Shown here: in pieces, positions 36,450 to 48,637 of the stretch
How the letters are laid out: each line of letters begins with the position of its first letter
Numbering within the stretch: the first letter of the stretch is position 1
Assembly (NCBI GenBank): GCA_951230915.1
Contig: OX579636.1
Span: forward strand, 10,121,001-10,185,000
Source: Antitrichia curtipendula
Lineage: Eukaryota; Streptophyta; Bryopsida; Hypnales; Leucodontaceae
DNA: 64,000 nucleotides
Reading direction: 5' to 3'
Notes under the pieces: model-generated
Told to the model about the DNA's origin: nothing
Databases searched by the model: none
Seen by the model: only the letters and a program-made list of their open reading frames with translations
Position numbers and translations under genes: made by a program

Positions 36450-37496
36450 CTGAAAATGAAAGTTCAACTGTACTTCAACATTCATTGACATTCTCAAGAG
36501 TTTTTGAATGCATTGAAATAAATTAAACAATATAATTCATTCTGTGCATAAAATTTGAAAAACACACTACTACTGTCGTGAGTTTTGAAAAACTTATGCA
36601 ATAAGACAAACAAATTTTCTTTCCATGGTACTACATGTACTTGTAGAGAGGACAGAACTCAACAATGGAAAAAAACCCCTCAATTCCAACAACAATCCGA
36701 TCTCCAAAATATTATCCAATTGTTTTCCAATAACACTTGTTCTCTGCATGACAATGAATATCACAATTGCTCTAACCAATCCACTACACTGTCAATCCAC
36801 AAAAACTGAATATGACTTGCATGTGAAAATCTTATATACCTCTTCTCAGTAGAACATTACAGGTATGATTTTAGTTGCTTTCGTAATACTCCTCGACAAT
36901 ACTTTTGTAGGCTTTTGCTTTGATTCATCCATAAAGGAATCATCATCAATAACAAATTGTGTAGATAAAATTAAAAAATGTCAATGTTCCAAACTTTTAT
37001 AATAATTATATTGATTTCTGGTTATTTTGGAATTGGAAATTCTTTTATCTCTTCAATTCATCGTGGGACTTCATTCTTCGAAATTGGCATTTTCAAATGT
37101 ATGTAGCAAAACAATTATCTAAAAACAACATAATATTTTCAATATGTCAAAACAATTAAAATATAAACAAATAGTACTTTCAAATTTTAATTGAGGAAAC
37201 ATTCATTGAAGAAGACTTCTAATACTATTCTTCCAAATGCTGCAATTTCGGCTTCGATGTTATCAAAGTTCTTCAAATTTCTATTAAACAATATACTTCA
37301 ATTGTACAAGAAGACACTGAATTCACGTATGGCAGGAAAATTGAAGTTTGGAAAATATATCCACTCAGAACTGTAATTTACTTTCCCTTTCTCTCGTGCT
37401 CAAAATTTCAGCTTTTTTTTTCCGGAAACTACTCTTAAACTTCCCTAGAAATAAGAATCAACTTTAATATTCCCAACATGAATTGAGGACAAATAC

Positions 37497-37610
37497 CTGA
37501 TGCCAATTCAAGGGGGGCTCACAGTCTGGAAGCAGTCACTTCTGCTAAACGATTGCAAAGTTCCTTGCTCACATTCTTGGCATACGACACTTGTATTTCA
37601 CCGAAGTAAC
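37497..37610 (-). CDS. Possible upstream exon of the 34.9-36.4 kb gene
   Basis: A 114 bp minus-strand segment bounded by an acceptor-like TATGTTCCAG and a donor-like CAG/GTATTT. One frame reads YFGEIQVSYAKNVSKELC and on, clearly coding in character, but it contains an in-frame TGA after ASRL and does not join in phase to the exon at 36449 with these exact boundaries. It is therefore either a decayed exon, an exon with different borders, or unrelated. Confidence 0.3.
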
Positions 37611-39365
37611 CTGGAACATAAAAAATTAATGTCATTAATGTTGATTACTCTTCATATCTAAAGATTTTCTAACAAATTTGTGATTGTGCCATTTCCTAGT
37701 GACGACATTATTTGCCAAATGTAATTGTAAGAATCTCTTCTTTGTCCTGAAAATCCAATTGCCTTCCTAAATGACAACCATTTTTTATTTCCAATGTTTG
37801 AAGAGGAATTTCTACAAAGTAAAAGGATAATAGTTAAAACTTTGAACGGTTGAGTGCAAACACAATTACAAAGCAATGCATCTAAAAAAACAATTTAATG
37901 TAGAAAGTAACATCCGCTAATGTTGAGGCACTCATGTTTTGAACCTATCCTAGTGAAGAAATCATTCAGTGGAAAAATCGTCTTCTTTAATAATTCTTAA
38001 TAAAAACATGATTATGACAAGATAGGTTATTCTCACCCAGTTTACTATAAAAAATCAAATTCATAACACAAAATTACACTTTGGATTATCTCATTCGATC
38101 ATTGTTGCTATTCGCTTACACTTCAATTATTTAAAAATACCTAGCATAGAAAGATAACTTCCACATGTCTAACAAGTGTTTTGATTGCTTGACAATGTCT
38201 AATTTAGTGAAGCTAAAAACTTGTTGGACGTGAAAGACCGCCTTAAAAAACGTTCATCAACAGCTAGTTCTGATCAATCCAAACTTGCATGACAAAGTGT
38301 GAAAACTTTATTCATATGAAAAATGCAAAACAAAGTAAATTTTCATTTAATTAACGTGATACCTTTTCAATGCTCATGAACAATCAAAGTCTCATTAATT
38401 TTGTAGTCATTATTAAAATTTAAAAATTCTATGGGTTTGTTTGTGGATTTTGATATGATTGTGATTTAAGAAATTAAAGTCTACACTAATATAGAAACAA
38501 AGAAGCCACAATGAGGTCCCATGCACTTGTTTTTGACATATATTATGCGGAACTGACAAGATCAAACTACGTTTTAAGATTTCCAACTACCAACTGCCAA
38601 ATACTATACAAACTATTGCCACTTCAATTAGAGTTTCTTAGAGCATTCAATGTGAAGTTCCTCGAGAGTTGGCAACCACTGCACTTCAAAGTTTTCACTG
38701 GCAGCACTTAGCATGCATTCATAGACTTCGAACTAGAAGTTTCCCAGTGATATAAGCAGTAAGTATTTTTTTAATTTCAAATGGTGAAGATGATATCATT
38801 TGAATATACACGATCTGTACTCTATATTATGAGTCTTCAATTCTATTATTAAAAGCGCTCTGACAATATTCCTATGGTTCAACAAAAAGAAGCATTGAAA
38901 ACACTGGGATTGCAAATGGCTCGTTGGCAGTTTTGTTGTTCAATTTAATAGTACACGGACTATCAAACCTCCTTTTCACAATCTTTTATGCAGTAAAAAA
39001 TAATTTCTTGTTTTCTCATAATCTTGACAGTGTATTCACATATATTCTCTTTAAGCTACTTTTTTAAAGACAGGCAGAGGCTCAAACACAATTGTTCTTT
39101 TCGATGAAGATTTTTCAATGAGGCTTTATACATTCATCTAATAGATGGGCGCTAAGTGATCACAGCAAACTAAGTACCCTTCTTCAAATTCTTTTTTGAT
39201 TAAGTTACATTCTCTACTTTCTGTATTTGTATTACAAGCTCAAGTAACTGTGGGTCTCATTTTCTTATTTAAATCTGTACCTCCAGCGCCGGTCTTGCAT
39301 ATCGAAGATAATATCGACACCAAATGACAGTTTGCTTGTATCACTTACCAGTAAGTGACTTCTGC
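37611..39365. other. AT-rich stretch, possibly intronic
   Basis: No firm exon. It lies between coding-looking minus-strand segments at 34.9-37.6 kb and 39.97-40.39 kb, so it may be intron of one decayed gene. Confidence 0.35.
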
Positions 39366-39516
39366 TTAGATTAGGTGGGCGTTAAGTGACCTTTGTTTGT
39401 CCCAATACCTTTACAAAAAGTCGGCAGTCTGCGATGACTTTTACTTAGATTAGGTGGGCGTTCAGTGACTTGTGTTTGTCCGAATACATTTATAGAAAGT
39501 TGGCAGTCTGCGATGA
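39366..39516 (+). repeat. 79 bp tandem duplication
   Basis: TTAGATTAGGTGGGCGTTAA at 39366 and TTAGATTAGGTGGGCGTTCA at 39445 start two units that both end in GGCAGTCTGCGATGA. Nearly identical, so recent. Confidence 0.85.
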
Positions 39517-39965
39517 TACCAAATTTCAGAACTAGCCGCATGCACAAACTTTTTCATGCTTATACACACTAGCAAACTGTAACTGACTTAGAAATTGGCT
39601 TCATTGATTGCAGATATGAGGTCTGCAATCAACAACACTCTGCTTGGATCTGCTGGTGACCATCTGCGCTCGTTATTTGGATTTCTGTAGCTCATTCAAA
39701 GTTTATTTCTGTTACGACAGAATTCCCACAGTGCTGACTTACTTAACGTAATAGGAAAACAACAGGGGAGCACTTAAAATTTTCATGCAAACGTGATGCA
39801 ACACCTACGGCATACAAGCCTTGCTATGTCTTTCAGAGAGAGCTCTGCAGTATCAAGGGAGTGTGCAACAACACGGTGACTGTAGAAATCTGAGTTACAC
39901 CCACCCGCCGAATGTTTACTTGTTTCCCTGCTACGCCAACGAATCACGCCCTCGACCCCTGCCTC

Positions 39966-40389
39966 TCACTTGTCCAACATCCACACATTGCACATAAGCC
40001 GCACATCGTAGCCAAACTGCAGGCAGACGCTCCAAACCCTTTTACCCGCAGATCGTAGTTGAATATCGACACTGCAAGGTTCGGTTGTTGTGTCAACACA
40101 ATGGTTCGACCTACAACTGCACGTGGATGTTAGAGTGAAATCCAACATTGAAAACGGAATAGAAAACGGAATTCACCTTCAACCGCAAGACGCTCCACTC
40201 CAGAGAACAAGCTCTTCCTTCTAAAGCACCGACATCGTCTACAATTTCAAATCCCAGCTGGTCGACCAAACGAACAACGGTGTGAATCAATGGTATCTTG
40301 GAAACGAGAAAAACAAATGCAAACCAGAAGAACAGCGGCGGAGAAGAGCGCCATAACTTGTGAGATTCAATCGCAATCAAGGAGAGCAA
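39966..40389 (-). pseudogene. Coding-looking segment (first-exon-like), unrecognised
   Basis: Minus-strand frames with motif IAIESHKLW near the start, then a hydrophobic run (FFWFAFVFLVSKIPL) and RLVDQLGFEIVDDVG. The frame is lost near 40130 and coding character resumes in another frame down to 39966. The region is GC-richer than its surroundings. It resembles 41625-42080 (IAIETDQLW), so it is likely one of two related exons. No family recognised. Confidence 0.3.
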
Positions 40390-41437
40390 GTTGTTTGGGA
40401 GCGCCGGTGTCGCATCGTGTATACATATACTATGTAAAAATAACTAAATGTTGTCAAATTAAAGGGTATTTTGGAGAGTCTAAAGATCCACATGGAGAAG
40501 ATTCTACCTTTTTTACCTCTATTAGACAATCATTAGGCATTAGTTCTTTTATTTCTTTAGTTGAAAGCATTTTAAACTTTGTTTGTAGATTTTAAAAGTT
40601 GTTAACCGGAAAGATAAAGATTGTTTTATCTTTCTTTTGGATTTTAAAAGAGATTTGAAGGCCATGTAGTCGCCACGTAGGAGATAAGGATAGAGTTATG
40701 GGGCAAAAAGGGTGGTCAATGGACAAATTGTGGTCCATGTGGCCTTTAGTGGCATGTGGCAATTCGCTTAGGTGGAGGGGATGGGAGGTGAGGTGGAAGA
40801 TAAGGTGGAGGGCCTTCTTCTTCCTCCTCTTAGTTTTGCTTAAGGAAACCATCTTTGGAGAGGGAGAGCTTTTTTCTACAGAAGATTTTGGTAATGAAAT
40901 TTTGAGAGTTTGTTTATCTTGTTTTGAGGTTTCCAAAAAACTATCACTCGCTCAATTTGGAGTTTTTGTGTGGAAGTTATGCTTGATGGAGTGAAAGAGG
41001 GATAATTGCCATGGAGCGAAAGGACAAAACTTTCGAGGGCTCATAACTTTTGGTGACGGGATCTCCCTAGAAGGGAACTATTTGGTTTATGAGCAACTCC
41101 AACTATTTTCTACAAGCATGTGATATTATATTGGGAGTTTATGGTGCATTATGAAGACTTTATGAGCATGCTTCCACATTTTTGTTGAATCACGGGCCCC
41201 TTTATTTCCCGGCCAAGTCTACTTGCAGCCAGAAGCCCGGCGCTTTCCCAAGGCAAGGCCTCTCTATTCGACACTGGCGTGGGGACAGACAGCGCGTCTT
41301 CGACTTGATCGAGCGTATACCCGCACACGCACGGAAGAGGTAAGAAGAAACAAAATTCCGCTTTTTTTGCAATGAACAGTTGCAATAGAAATCGTAGAAA
41401 TATCATGTCAAAATCGCAAATGCAAGTTCGGTTTGCT
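40390..41437. other. Intergenic, transcript-leader-like, unresolved
   Basis: Contains GT- and GA-rich sequence (GGTGGAGGGGATGGGAGG near 40772, a purine-rich tract) that recalls untranslated or LTR sequence. No domain and no paired LTR found. Confidence 0.35.
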
Positions 41438-41602
41438 GTGAACAATATCGGCGGTCATACCCCCCGCACGCGCGGGGGGTATGACAGCCGATACTGTTCA
41501 CTTGTAAGCAAATTAAAAATTGTGAACTATGCCTTTCCATTGAACAGTATCAGCTATCATACCCTCCGCGCGCACGGGGGGTATGATAGCCGATACTATT
41601 CA
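41438..41602. repeat. Pair of 62-64 bp GC-rich palindromes
   Basis: Palindrome 1 (41438-41501) and palindrome 2 (41541-41602) are homologous, each nearly self-complementary: GTGAACAATATCGGCGGTCA to its inverse, with a core of ATACCCCCCGCACGCG and CGCGGGGGGTAT. A 39 bp AT-rich spacer separates them. Because each is palindromic, the pair also forms an overall inverted repeat, so it may be a MITE whose ends are themselves hairpins. Strongly GC-rich against its surroundings. Confidence 0.85.
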
Positions 41603-41624
41603 CCCTAAATTGTAGGAAACAATT

Positions 41625-42080
41625 TCAGTCTGGTACTCTTGTTTTGATGAGGGAAACATAAATTGTGAGAACGTGATCATAGAATTCAAACCTCCTTCGA
41701 ACCGATGAAGTACAGAAATGGAAAACGCGCAGCTCGACCTGTCCGACCAGAAATTGGTAAGACAGTTTAGTCGCTCTCCCAAGTGTGGGAGCCGTGCATC
41801 CACATTCGAGTTCAGCACCCCTGAGTCGCCAAAATTTAGATGGATTTGACCGTGCTTGCAAACGCCAACTTGTTGTTCTTCTGCTCCGATTAAGATTTGT
41901 CGATAGAATCTGTAGACCTTGCGTCTGATAGCGCGGTCCGGCTTCAATTTCCGTGACTCCTCTTGTTCGAAGGAGGAGAAGGCGGTGCAGTAGCATTAGG
42001 GTTTTGTGAATGTCGGGTCTAGATTTCATCCACAGCTGGTCTGTTTCGATCGCAATGTATGTCCATCCAAAAAATGGCAA
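41625..42080 (-). pseudogene. Second coding-looking segment with IAIE..LW motif
   Basis: A 151-codon minus frame starting near MPFFGWTYIAIETDQLW, overlapped by a better-looking frame (GVCKHGQIHLNFGDSG, ARLPHLGERLNCL) after about 40 codons, which suggests a frameshift. It shows weak similarity in position and motif to 39966-40389. Unrecognised. Confidence 0.3.
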
Positions 42081-42179
42081 ACATTAATAGACTTCATTAA
42101 TAACTCATTCAATGAAGTTTATGTAAGTCGTGATGAAATTAATTTCCTCCCATTAGTAATTCATTGAAATTCATCCAGT

Positions 42180-43110
42180 TCGTAATCCAATTATTTTCAT
42201 CCAACTTGTTTTGCAATTAACCCATAAATGTTTATGACTAAGTTTTCACTGAAAACGCTCCAAAACTGCCATTTCTAATACTAGTGCCGAATTTTTAGAA
42301 AAAAGCATTTTTGGACACCTGAAACCGTAGGATTTTGTAGTAAATTTGTTTTAGAAGATGTTGAAAAAATTTCAGAATTTACCACCATGTGGATTACCAG
42401 ATAATAGCGTTTGAATTGACAAAAATCCTTTTTTTGTCTCTTCAAAGAAACGGGCAGCTGCCCTTCACAAGGTCACATTTGTATGAAAAAATGTCAAAAA
42501 TGGTGGCTACTCTATGGATTCATTTTTGGAGACAAGTTTGCTACATGTTTTAAAAATTTCAGATCATTTGGAATTGTACAACATATAGGAAAAAAATAGT
42601 AAGTATGAAGAGGTAGAGAATGATTCAAAACACTAAATTGTGAATTTTTTTTTTAAGGAATTGAAAAATGCCAATCTCAACGGTTGTAATGTTGTAATAA
42701 ACAATGTACACCCAATGTTTTTTTTAATTTTCAAAAGTATTGAAAAATGATTGAGATAAAAGACTTCAAAGTTTATTTTAGAGTTGAGATTCCATAAGTA
42801 TCCTTGAACTAAGTATCCTCATAACTTTTGACTCGTAAATATGAATGGAATGATTCAAAGCTTTTCGTGTACATATAAATTTAAAGAATCAATTTCAAAT
42901 TTTTATTTCTTTAGAAAGTGTTTTTTAAAGAATGTTTTTTGCTGCCCATGTTGCACGCAAAGGACTGAAAATGACATTTCATGCAAAAACTTCCTAACTA
43001 TGAGCTCAAAATTTTTGAAAATTGTTGGGCCTTAAAGCAACTACTTGGGCACGTGTTGTATGAAAATTTCAAAGAAAAAAAATATAAATTCCGTTCGTAG
43101 AGATTTTTAT
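42180..43110 (+). repeat. Left arm of a ~0.9 kb inverted repeat
   Basis: Aligns end to end with the reverse complement of about 49890-50800. Anchors: AACTGCCATTTCTAATACTA, AACGGGCAGCTGCCCTTCAC, CAGATCATTTGGAATTGTAC, GTAGAGAATGATTCAAAACA, TGTTGTAATAAACAATGTAC and AATTGTTGGGCCTTAAAGCA. Similarity by eye is roughly 70-75 percent. It also shares TAACTTTTGACTCG..AATGGAATGATTCAAAGCTT with the dispersed family of 1-18 kb. Either a terminal inverted repeat of the element around the gene at 45.4-48.6 kb or one of two family copies in opposite orientation. Confidence 0.8.
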
Positions 43111-43120
43111 TTTTTTTTGG

Positions 43121-43665
43121 GATTCCGGGACTTTCCCAACTTAATGATAAATTTTTTTGGAAACCGGTTTCTTGTTTGGTATTGTATCATTGGGTGTGCA
43201 AAGCACTTACACACTCAATGATACATTTTTTTTTGATTCCGAGAGTTTCCCAACTTAATGATAAAAAAATTTGGAAACCAGTTTCTTCTTTGGTGTTGTA
43301 TCATTGGGTGTGCAGAGCACTTGCACACTCAATGATATTTTTTTTTTTGATTCCGAGACTTTCCCAAGTTAATGATAAATTTTATGGAAACCGGTTTTTT
43401 GTTTGGTATTGTATCATTGGGTGTGCAAAGCACTTGCACAGTGAATGATACATTTTTTTTTGGATTCCGGGACTTTCCCATCTTAATGATACGTTTTTTT
43501 GGAAACCAGTTTCTTCTTTGGTATTGTATCATTGGGTGTGCAAAGCACTTGCACAGTGAATGATACATTTTTTTTTGGATTAATGGACTTCCCCAACTGA
43601 ATGATACATTTTTTTGGAAACCAGTTTCTTCTGTGGTATTGTATCATTGGGTGTGCAAAGCAATG
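43121..43665 (+). repeat. 114 bp minisatellite, ~4.8 units, each with a hairpin
   Basis: Units start GATTCCGGGACTTTCCCAAC at 43121, 43235, 43349, 43463 and 43578. Each contains TATCATTGGGTGTGCAAAGC whose first 16 bases pair with TGCACACTCAATGATA a few bases later. The hairpin stem is kept in the first four units, and the last is truncated. The array starts 10 bp inside the left inverted-repeat arm, where large DNA transposons often carry subterminal repeats. Confidence 0.92.
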
Positions 43666-45436
43666 AAAAAATCTTGCAATTTTTTTAGTAAAGGTTTTGT
43701 AAATACACTGTACAAGAGAAATTTATATGTTTTTCTTGCATACATTTGTAGTGCTGAAAGTACATCTTGCTTCTCGTATCAAGTATTGTTAAATCAAAGG
43801 TTTAAATATGTGTAAGTAGGTAGCCATTTCTAAGTGAATCATAAAATAATTTAAATCCTTATAACAAGTGTTTGATTGCGCGGTATGAATGTTATATCCA
43901 GAAAATATCTCCGAAATTGCAGTTCTGCTACTTCTTGAATGCCCAGAATATGGTGCAAAGAATTTATGATTTGTGAAATTTTATCATGTAATGTGTGGGA
44001 AAAATTGTGTTGAACATCTGCACTGTAAATATCGTGCGGTGTCGGAAGATTGTGTTTTGTAATTCTTTTTAGTAATGTTGTTTAAGAAAAGAGTAGCGCG
44101 AAAGTGACCGGTGGGACATGAGAGAAAAATCATTGCTTGAGTTGGATTTTTTTCCGAATATCTATTAATGTTGTTAAAAAACAGAAAGAAGGCCTTTTCT
44201 CTATGAGACTAATCGATTATTCGTAGAAGTCTTTTTTTTCATGAAGTGGAGTGGAACTAACTGATTTTATGGAAAAGAACATTAGTAAAAGCCACATTTT
44301 CATGCGTCTTTGTCTTTTTCTTTTGCAATTGAAGGCAAAAGTGTCCATGAAATGTTTATAATGTGAATTGCAGTAGTTATTAGAAACTCTCGGAGAGGAG
44401 CTTGAAATGTTGTGGACGTAAGTGAAATAGCAAATATAATTCATATGCAAAAGTTGTTAAATCGTTGAGTATATTGTAAGTAGTCATAAAGAATTACAAT
44501 GATCATACTTTAGCACTTAAAGAGTATGAATGCTTGTTGGTTTGTAGGACCTTAATGTTTGTATTTAAATCTATGTAGAGGATATAGAGAGTTTACAAGA
44601 CTTTCATGTTGGTTATCTAGCAACATGTAAAAGAAGAGTATGTACTACAGAAGTATCAGAAGAAATTGTTAGAACTTATCACCCTCATGTCGCGTTTCTT
44701 TAAATTCCATGTACAGTTCAGTGATTCTTATGAGAGGGATCTTGCATTTACAAATTAGCAATTCAGATATATAGAGTATGGGGTTTGAACTTTCACATGA
44801 AAACCTTTAGAAAGAAAGAGAGCATGATGAATGCTATTAATGATATCAATGGTATCGTGCATTTATTAGAAGTTGGAATGAGATGGTGTTGTTTGCATGT
44901 TTACTAAGTAGTGGCCACTGTATAAGAATTCCAACGAGTATGTATTATGTTTGTATTTAAAAATACAAGTATATTACTATAGAAACTGTTCACTTACAAA
45001 ACATCATTAATAATTGATAGAGTAAAAAAGTAATGTAGCCCTCCATATGTAGATAGATTGTGTTTTGCAGTATAACGAATTGGACATTTAAAATAATTAC
45101 ATTGATAAAAATTCATTATGTGCAAGTTGTATGAAGAGCATGCAATGGTTGCTTCAATATGATGGACAAGAACATTTGCAAAACTGCACTGAAGCAAATG
45201 AAGGGAAAAAAGAAACAAAAACATTGGATTCGTTTTTGTATTACTCTTTGTGAGGACTTGAAAAGTAGCCATGGTCAGGGGGTTTTCATTGTGCTTTGAA
45301 AATTATCAAAAACCATTTTTTTATTGTGTACTGTGCAAATGAAAATACATAGAGGATAGTGGTTTGCAAAGATAGTGAATTAAAGAAGCTCTGCACGAAA
45401 TATATGACTATTATATATCACTCATGAAGCAGAAAA
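43666..45436. other. Noncoding 5' flank of the transposase-like gene
   Basis: No other coding sequence recognised. Sequence is mildly AT-rich, and ATTATATATCACTC lies 20-35 bp before the ATG at 45437. Presumed internal noncoding part and promoter of the element. Confidence 0.4.
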
Positions 45437-48400
45437 ATGGCAGCAGAAGCATTTGGAAGCCCAATGGTATTCAATGTGGTGACGACAACATTGATTGCTA
45501 CTGAACGAAGGAGCGTAGGAGAAAGATTGGCGCATGTGGTACGAGGAAGACTATTCGAAGAAGAAGATAGTGCACCTGTGGATGGACAATTCCAAACTGC
45601 CAATGGTATGGTTCAACTTCTTGGAGACGAAGGTCGAGTTGTGGGGGTAGGCATGGTGGATACAAATTTTGCATGCGGTGATGAACTTCACCAAGAGAAA
45701 TTACGACCTTCTGAGATTGCAGTTTGTGTAACACATGTTGTACATGAAACATAATGGGTTGGTGAGTTGGTAGGGAAGACTATGGGAGATTGTGTAGATA
45801 AAATTATACGATGGCGTCGTGCTGCAATTTGTTCTGCACATCCCTACGAGGTGAGAACAATGGCAACAAATGCAAGTGATGGGCAAAATTTCTCTTTTCC
45901 TCCTGTTTCAGCACCACAGTTTGATTTTCATGACATAGAAGAGAACCCAAGCACTTCCAAATGTACACCACCAAGTCAAGGTGTCAGAAGCACACAAGAA
46001 AAAAATTCTCCTATGACGCAAGGCTCTGAAGGTAGCACTGCGGATTTCACAAGAGTAGAAGGACTACCTGAGTTTACATCGAGGAGGAGGTATTCAATGG
46101 CAAATCGAAAGGTAAGGGTGAGAAGTCCACGGGAGAGGGGAGAGTCTACGAGTCAAAAAATTACTCTGGATAGTGTTATGTGTGCAAAGGAAAGGGGGCA
46201 TGTAAACGCTATTGTCTACGTGATGTAGATGCAAAATATGTATTGGACCAACAATATATGGCTTGGGGACAGAAGTACGAAGCACGTGCCACTTGGATAA
46301 TGCAAATGCTTAATGCCTTTTACACTCGCACGGAGGGTCCGACAAGAGACAAGTACGTGACAAAACTAGATGGCAGGATCTTGTGCAATGCATGCTACGC
46401 CGCGGCGTTGGGTTATTCTCAAAGGCGTTTGAAGCAATTGAAGACAGCACATGCTGTATATGGTAGAGTGGCAGCTGTTCATGGAAATAGGTATCAGCAC
46501 AGGGAAAGTGCAAAAATGTCAGCAGCTAGAGAAAGCCTCAATATTTTCTTCAACAAAGCCAGTTGTCAATAGCCCCATCGACCGATTCGTAGGAAAATGG
46601 ACAACGCGTTTCTCTTGTTGATTTTATTGCCAATGAATATTAATAAGTTGGATGTTTTTCAGTATGTGAACGAAGAAGTGAAGAAACTAGTGGACGGGTC
46701 GGAGTTGTCAATGTCTTCATTTTGTCGGCTTTGGAGGAAGGAATTACCGCATGTGCAAATTCCACCTTTCTCGCGGTTTTTGAAGTGTTATCATTGTTGG
46801 GAGTATAAGTGTGGGATGGAATCCACGACAAATGCTGTAGCAAAGGTGAAGATAAAGAGTTGTACGTGCTGCACATTCGATATCAGATGGAAGAGAGGCG
46901 AGATTATTGGTTGTTCAAGAAGTCCGCAATGATCACTCCGGACTTTTTCATGTGTTTAATTGTTGACGGTATGGATCAGAATACGACCATGATACCGAGA
47001 TGAGGTAGACTATGAAAAACATCGAATCTCGATTTGTGAAGACTCATTTGTGTGGTATACTTGTATATGGTATTGGCATGTATGCGGACGTATGGATAGA
47101 TGCTCACCACAAGCATGATAGTAATCAAGTCGTAACGTCGGTGATGGACGTCATATGCGACGTGAAGCGAAGGAAGGGGTCATTGCCACCGACATTGAGG
47201 ATTCAAGCGGATAACACCACGAGGGAGAACAAGAACGCTTACATGTTTGCCATGTGTGCTGCACTAGTTGGGCTTGGTTTTTTCAAGGAAGTGCATCTCT
47301 GTTTTTTGATAGTGGGCCACACATATGAGGACATCGATCAGAGGTTCAGTGTGATTTCAAACGTACTGAAGAGGAGGGACATAGACACTTTGACAGAGAT
47401 GTTGCAGCTGGTGGAAAATGGAACATCATACACAGAGGCTTTCGTGAGTGCTCGCAAGCTTGAGCACATTCGCGACTGGAAGGCATTTATCACACCTCAT
47501 TTGCTACGAGGAGGGGAATCACTGACGGGCATTACATTTCCATACCATATGAGGTTTTACGTGGAGAATGGGTTGGTCTGTGTGCAACACAAGCATTTTT
47601 GCACAGATGAGTGGGGCCCAACGAGAGGGCATATGTGTCTGAATTCATTGCCTAGCGTAGCAGAGAAACCAGACCTCGCGGAGGTGTTTGCAGCTCATCA
47701 GAGGGAATTGAAAACATTGGACGAGTTCATTGCATACAAGAAGAAGATGATAGATAGAGGCTTCAACCCGATCAGGAACATGGAAGTGGTGGATGAAACA
47801 TAACAGTTCAAGGAGTATTTGGAGGAATTTCCACAACGAAATAGAGAAGGTGTCCGAGATTTACCATTTTGGCCCAATGACGTCTTCAACCAAAACATGA
47901 ATGATGGAAATGTTCCTGACGTGGAAGGAGGTACAATTGCAAGTGCAGTTGCTGATGAGGATGGAAATACGACGGAGAGTGTAGCTGTTGACAGGATTAT
48001 GGCAACAATGCCAAATCCTGAGAGAAGGGGGTATTTTGGACCTCGCAGAGATAGATCTATACAATTAACATCACGAAGAGTCATTGGCGGGAGGATTCGA
48101 GGCAGAAGGAATGCAGTTATACCAGAGGTACGACAGGATGCAGAAGAAGATCCATTTCCTCCATTCAATCTAGAGACTGACGTTGTTGTAGGGCAGTACG
48201 TAGCCTTTACTGTAGAACTAGCGGAAGTAAGAGCAAGAGTACCTTTTTTTTTAGGGAAGGTGCTCGAATTCGGTCAGGGGACGTGGGCCTCAAAGATGAA
48301 GGTCTTGTGGTATTGGCCTACTATGAGACCTGAAGCACATGATGAAGCAGGTAGTGACCGAGTGAGGTACACGAATTGTATGGAGTCAACATGGGAACCG

Positions 48401-48637
48401 TCTGGTGAGATGTTGGGCTGGACCGAGAAGGAAGCCGCTATATATTCATGGACTGATGTCCCTCGTCGAGGGAGAAGTGGTCATGTTATAGGTTCCAAGA
48501 TTACAGTGTATGGTGTGCAAACAGAGGAGACAGTGATCATTCCACCAGAGGCTAAAGCGCATCTTCTGGAATACATGGCAATGCAGATGGAGAACCTTGA
48601 TGATGAATGTCTGCGAAATGATTTGAATATGTATTAG
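45437..48637 (+). pseudogene. DUF7869-type transposase-like gene, broken
   Basis: About 1060 codons from ATG 45437. Order: a TNP1/DUF8039-like region (VVGVGMVDTN .. GKTMGDCVDKIIRW, to about 45880); a Ser/Pro linker; a C-x5-C-x3-C motif (46181-46213); ILCNACYAAALGYSQRRLKQ ending near AVHGNR; FCRLWRKELPHVQIPPFSRF; then the DUF7869 core with VDGMDQNT (46970s), WIDAHHKHD, LRIQADNTTRENKN and FLIVGHTYEDIDQRF; last, an SH3/agenet-like segment (VVVGQYVAFTVELAEV, about 48180-48500). The conserved Asp/Glu/His residues recall an RNase H-like nuclease fold, so a transposase role is inferred. In-frame stops at 45752, 46570, 47006 and 47801; frameshifts near 46185, 46815 and 46995. Each break lies inside conserved sequence, so this is a dead copy. 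No introns are needed. Confidence 0.82.

Noticed and set aside
43176..43568. Repetitive frames (LYHWVCKA repeats) on both strands
   Set aside because: They are translations of the 114 bp minisatellite, not a repeat protein.
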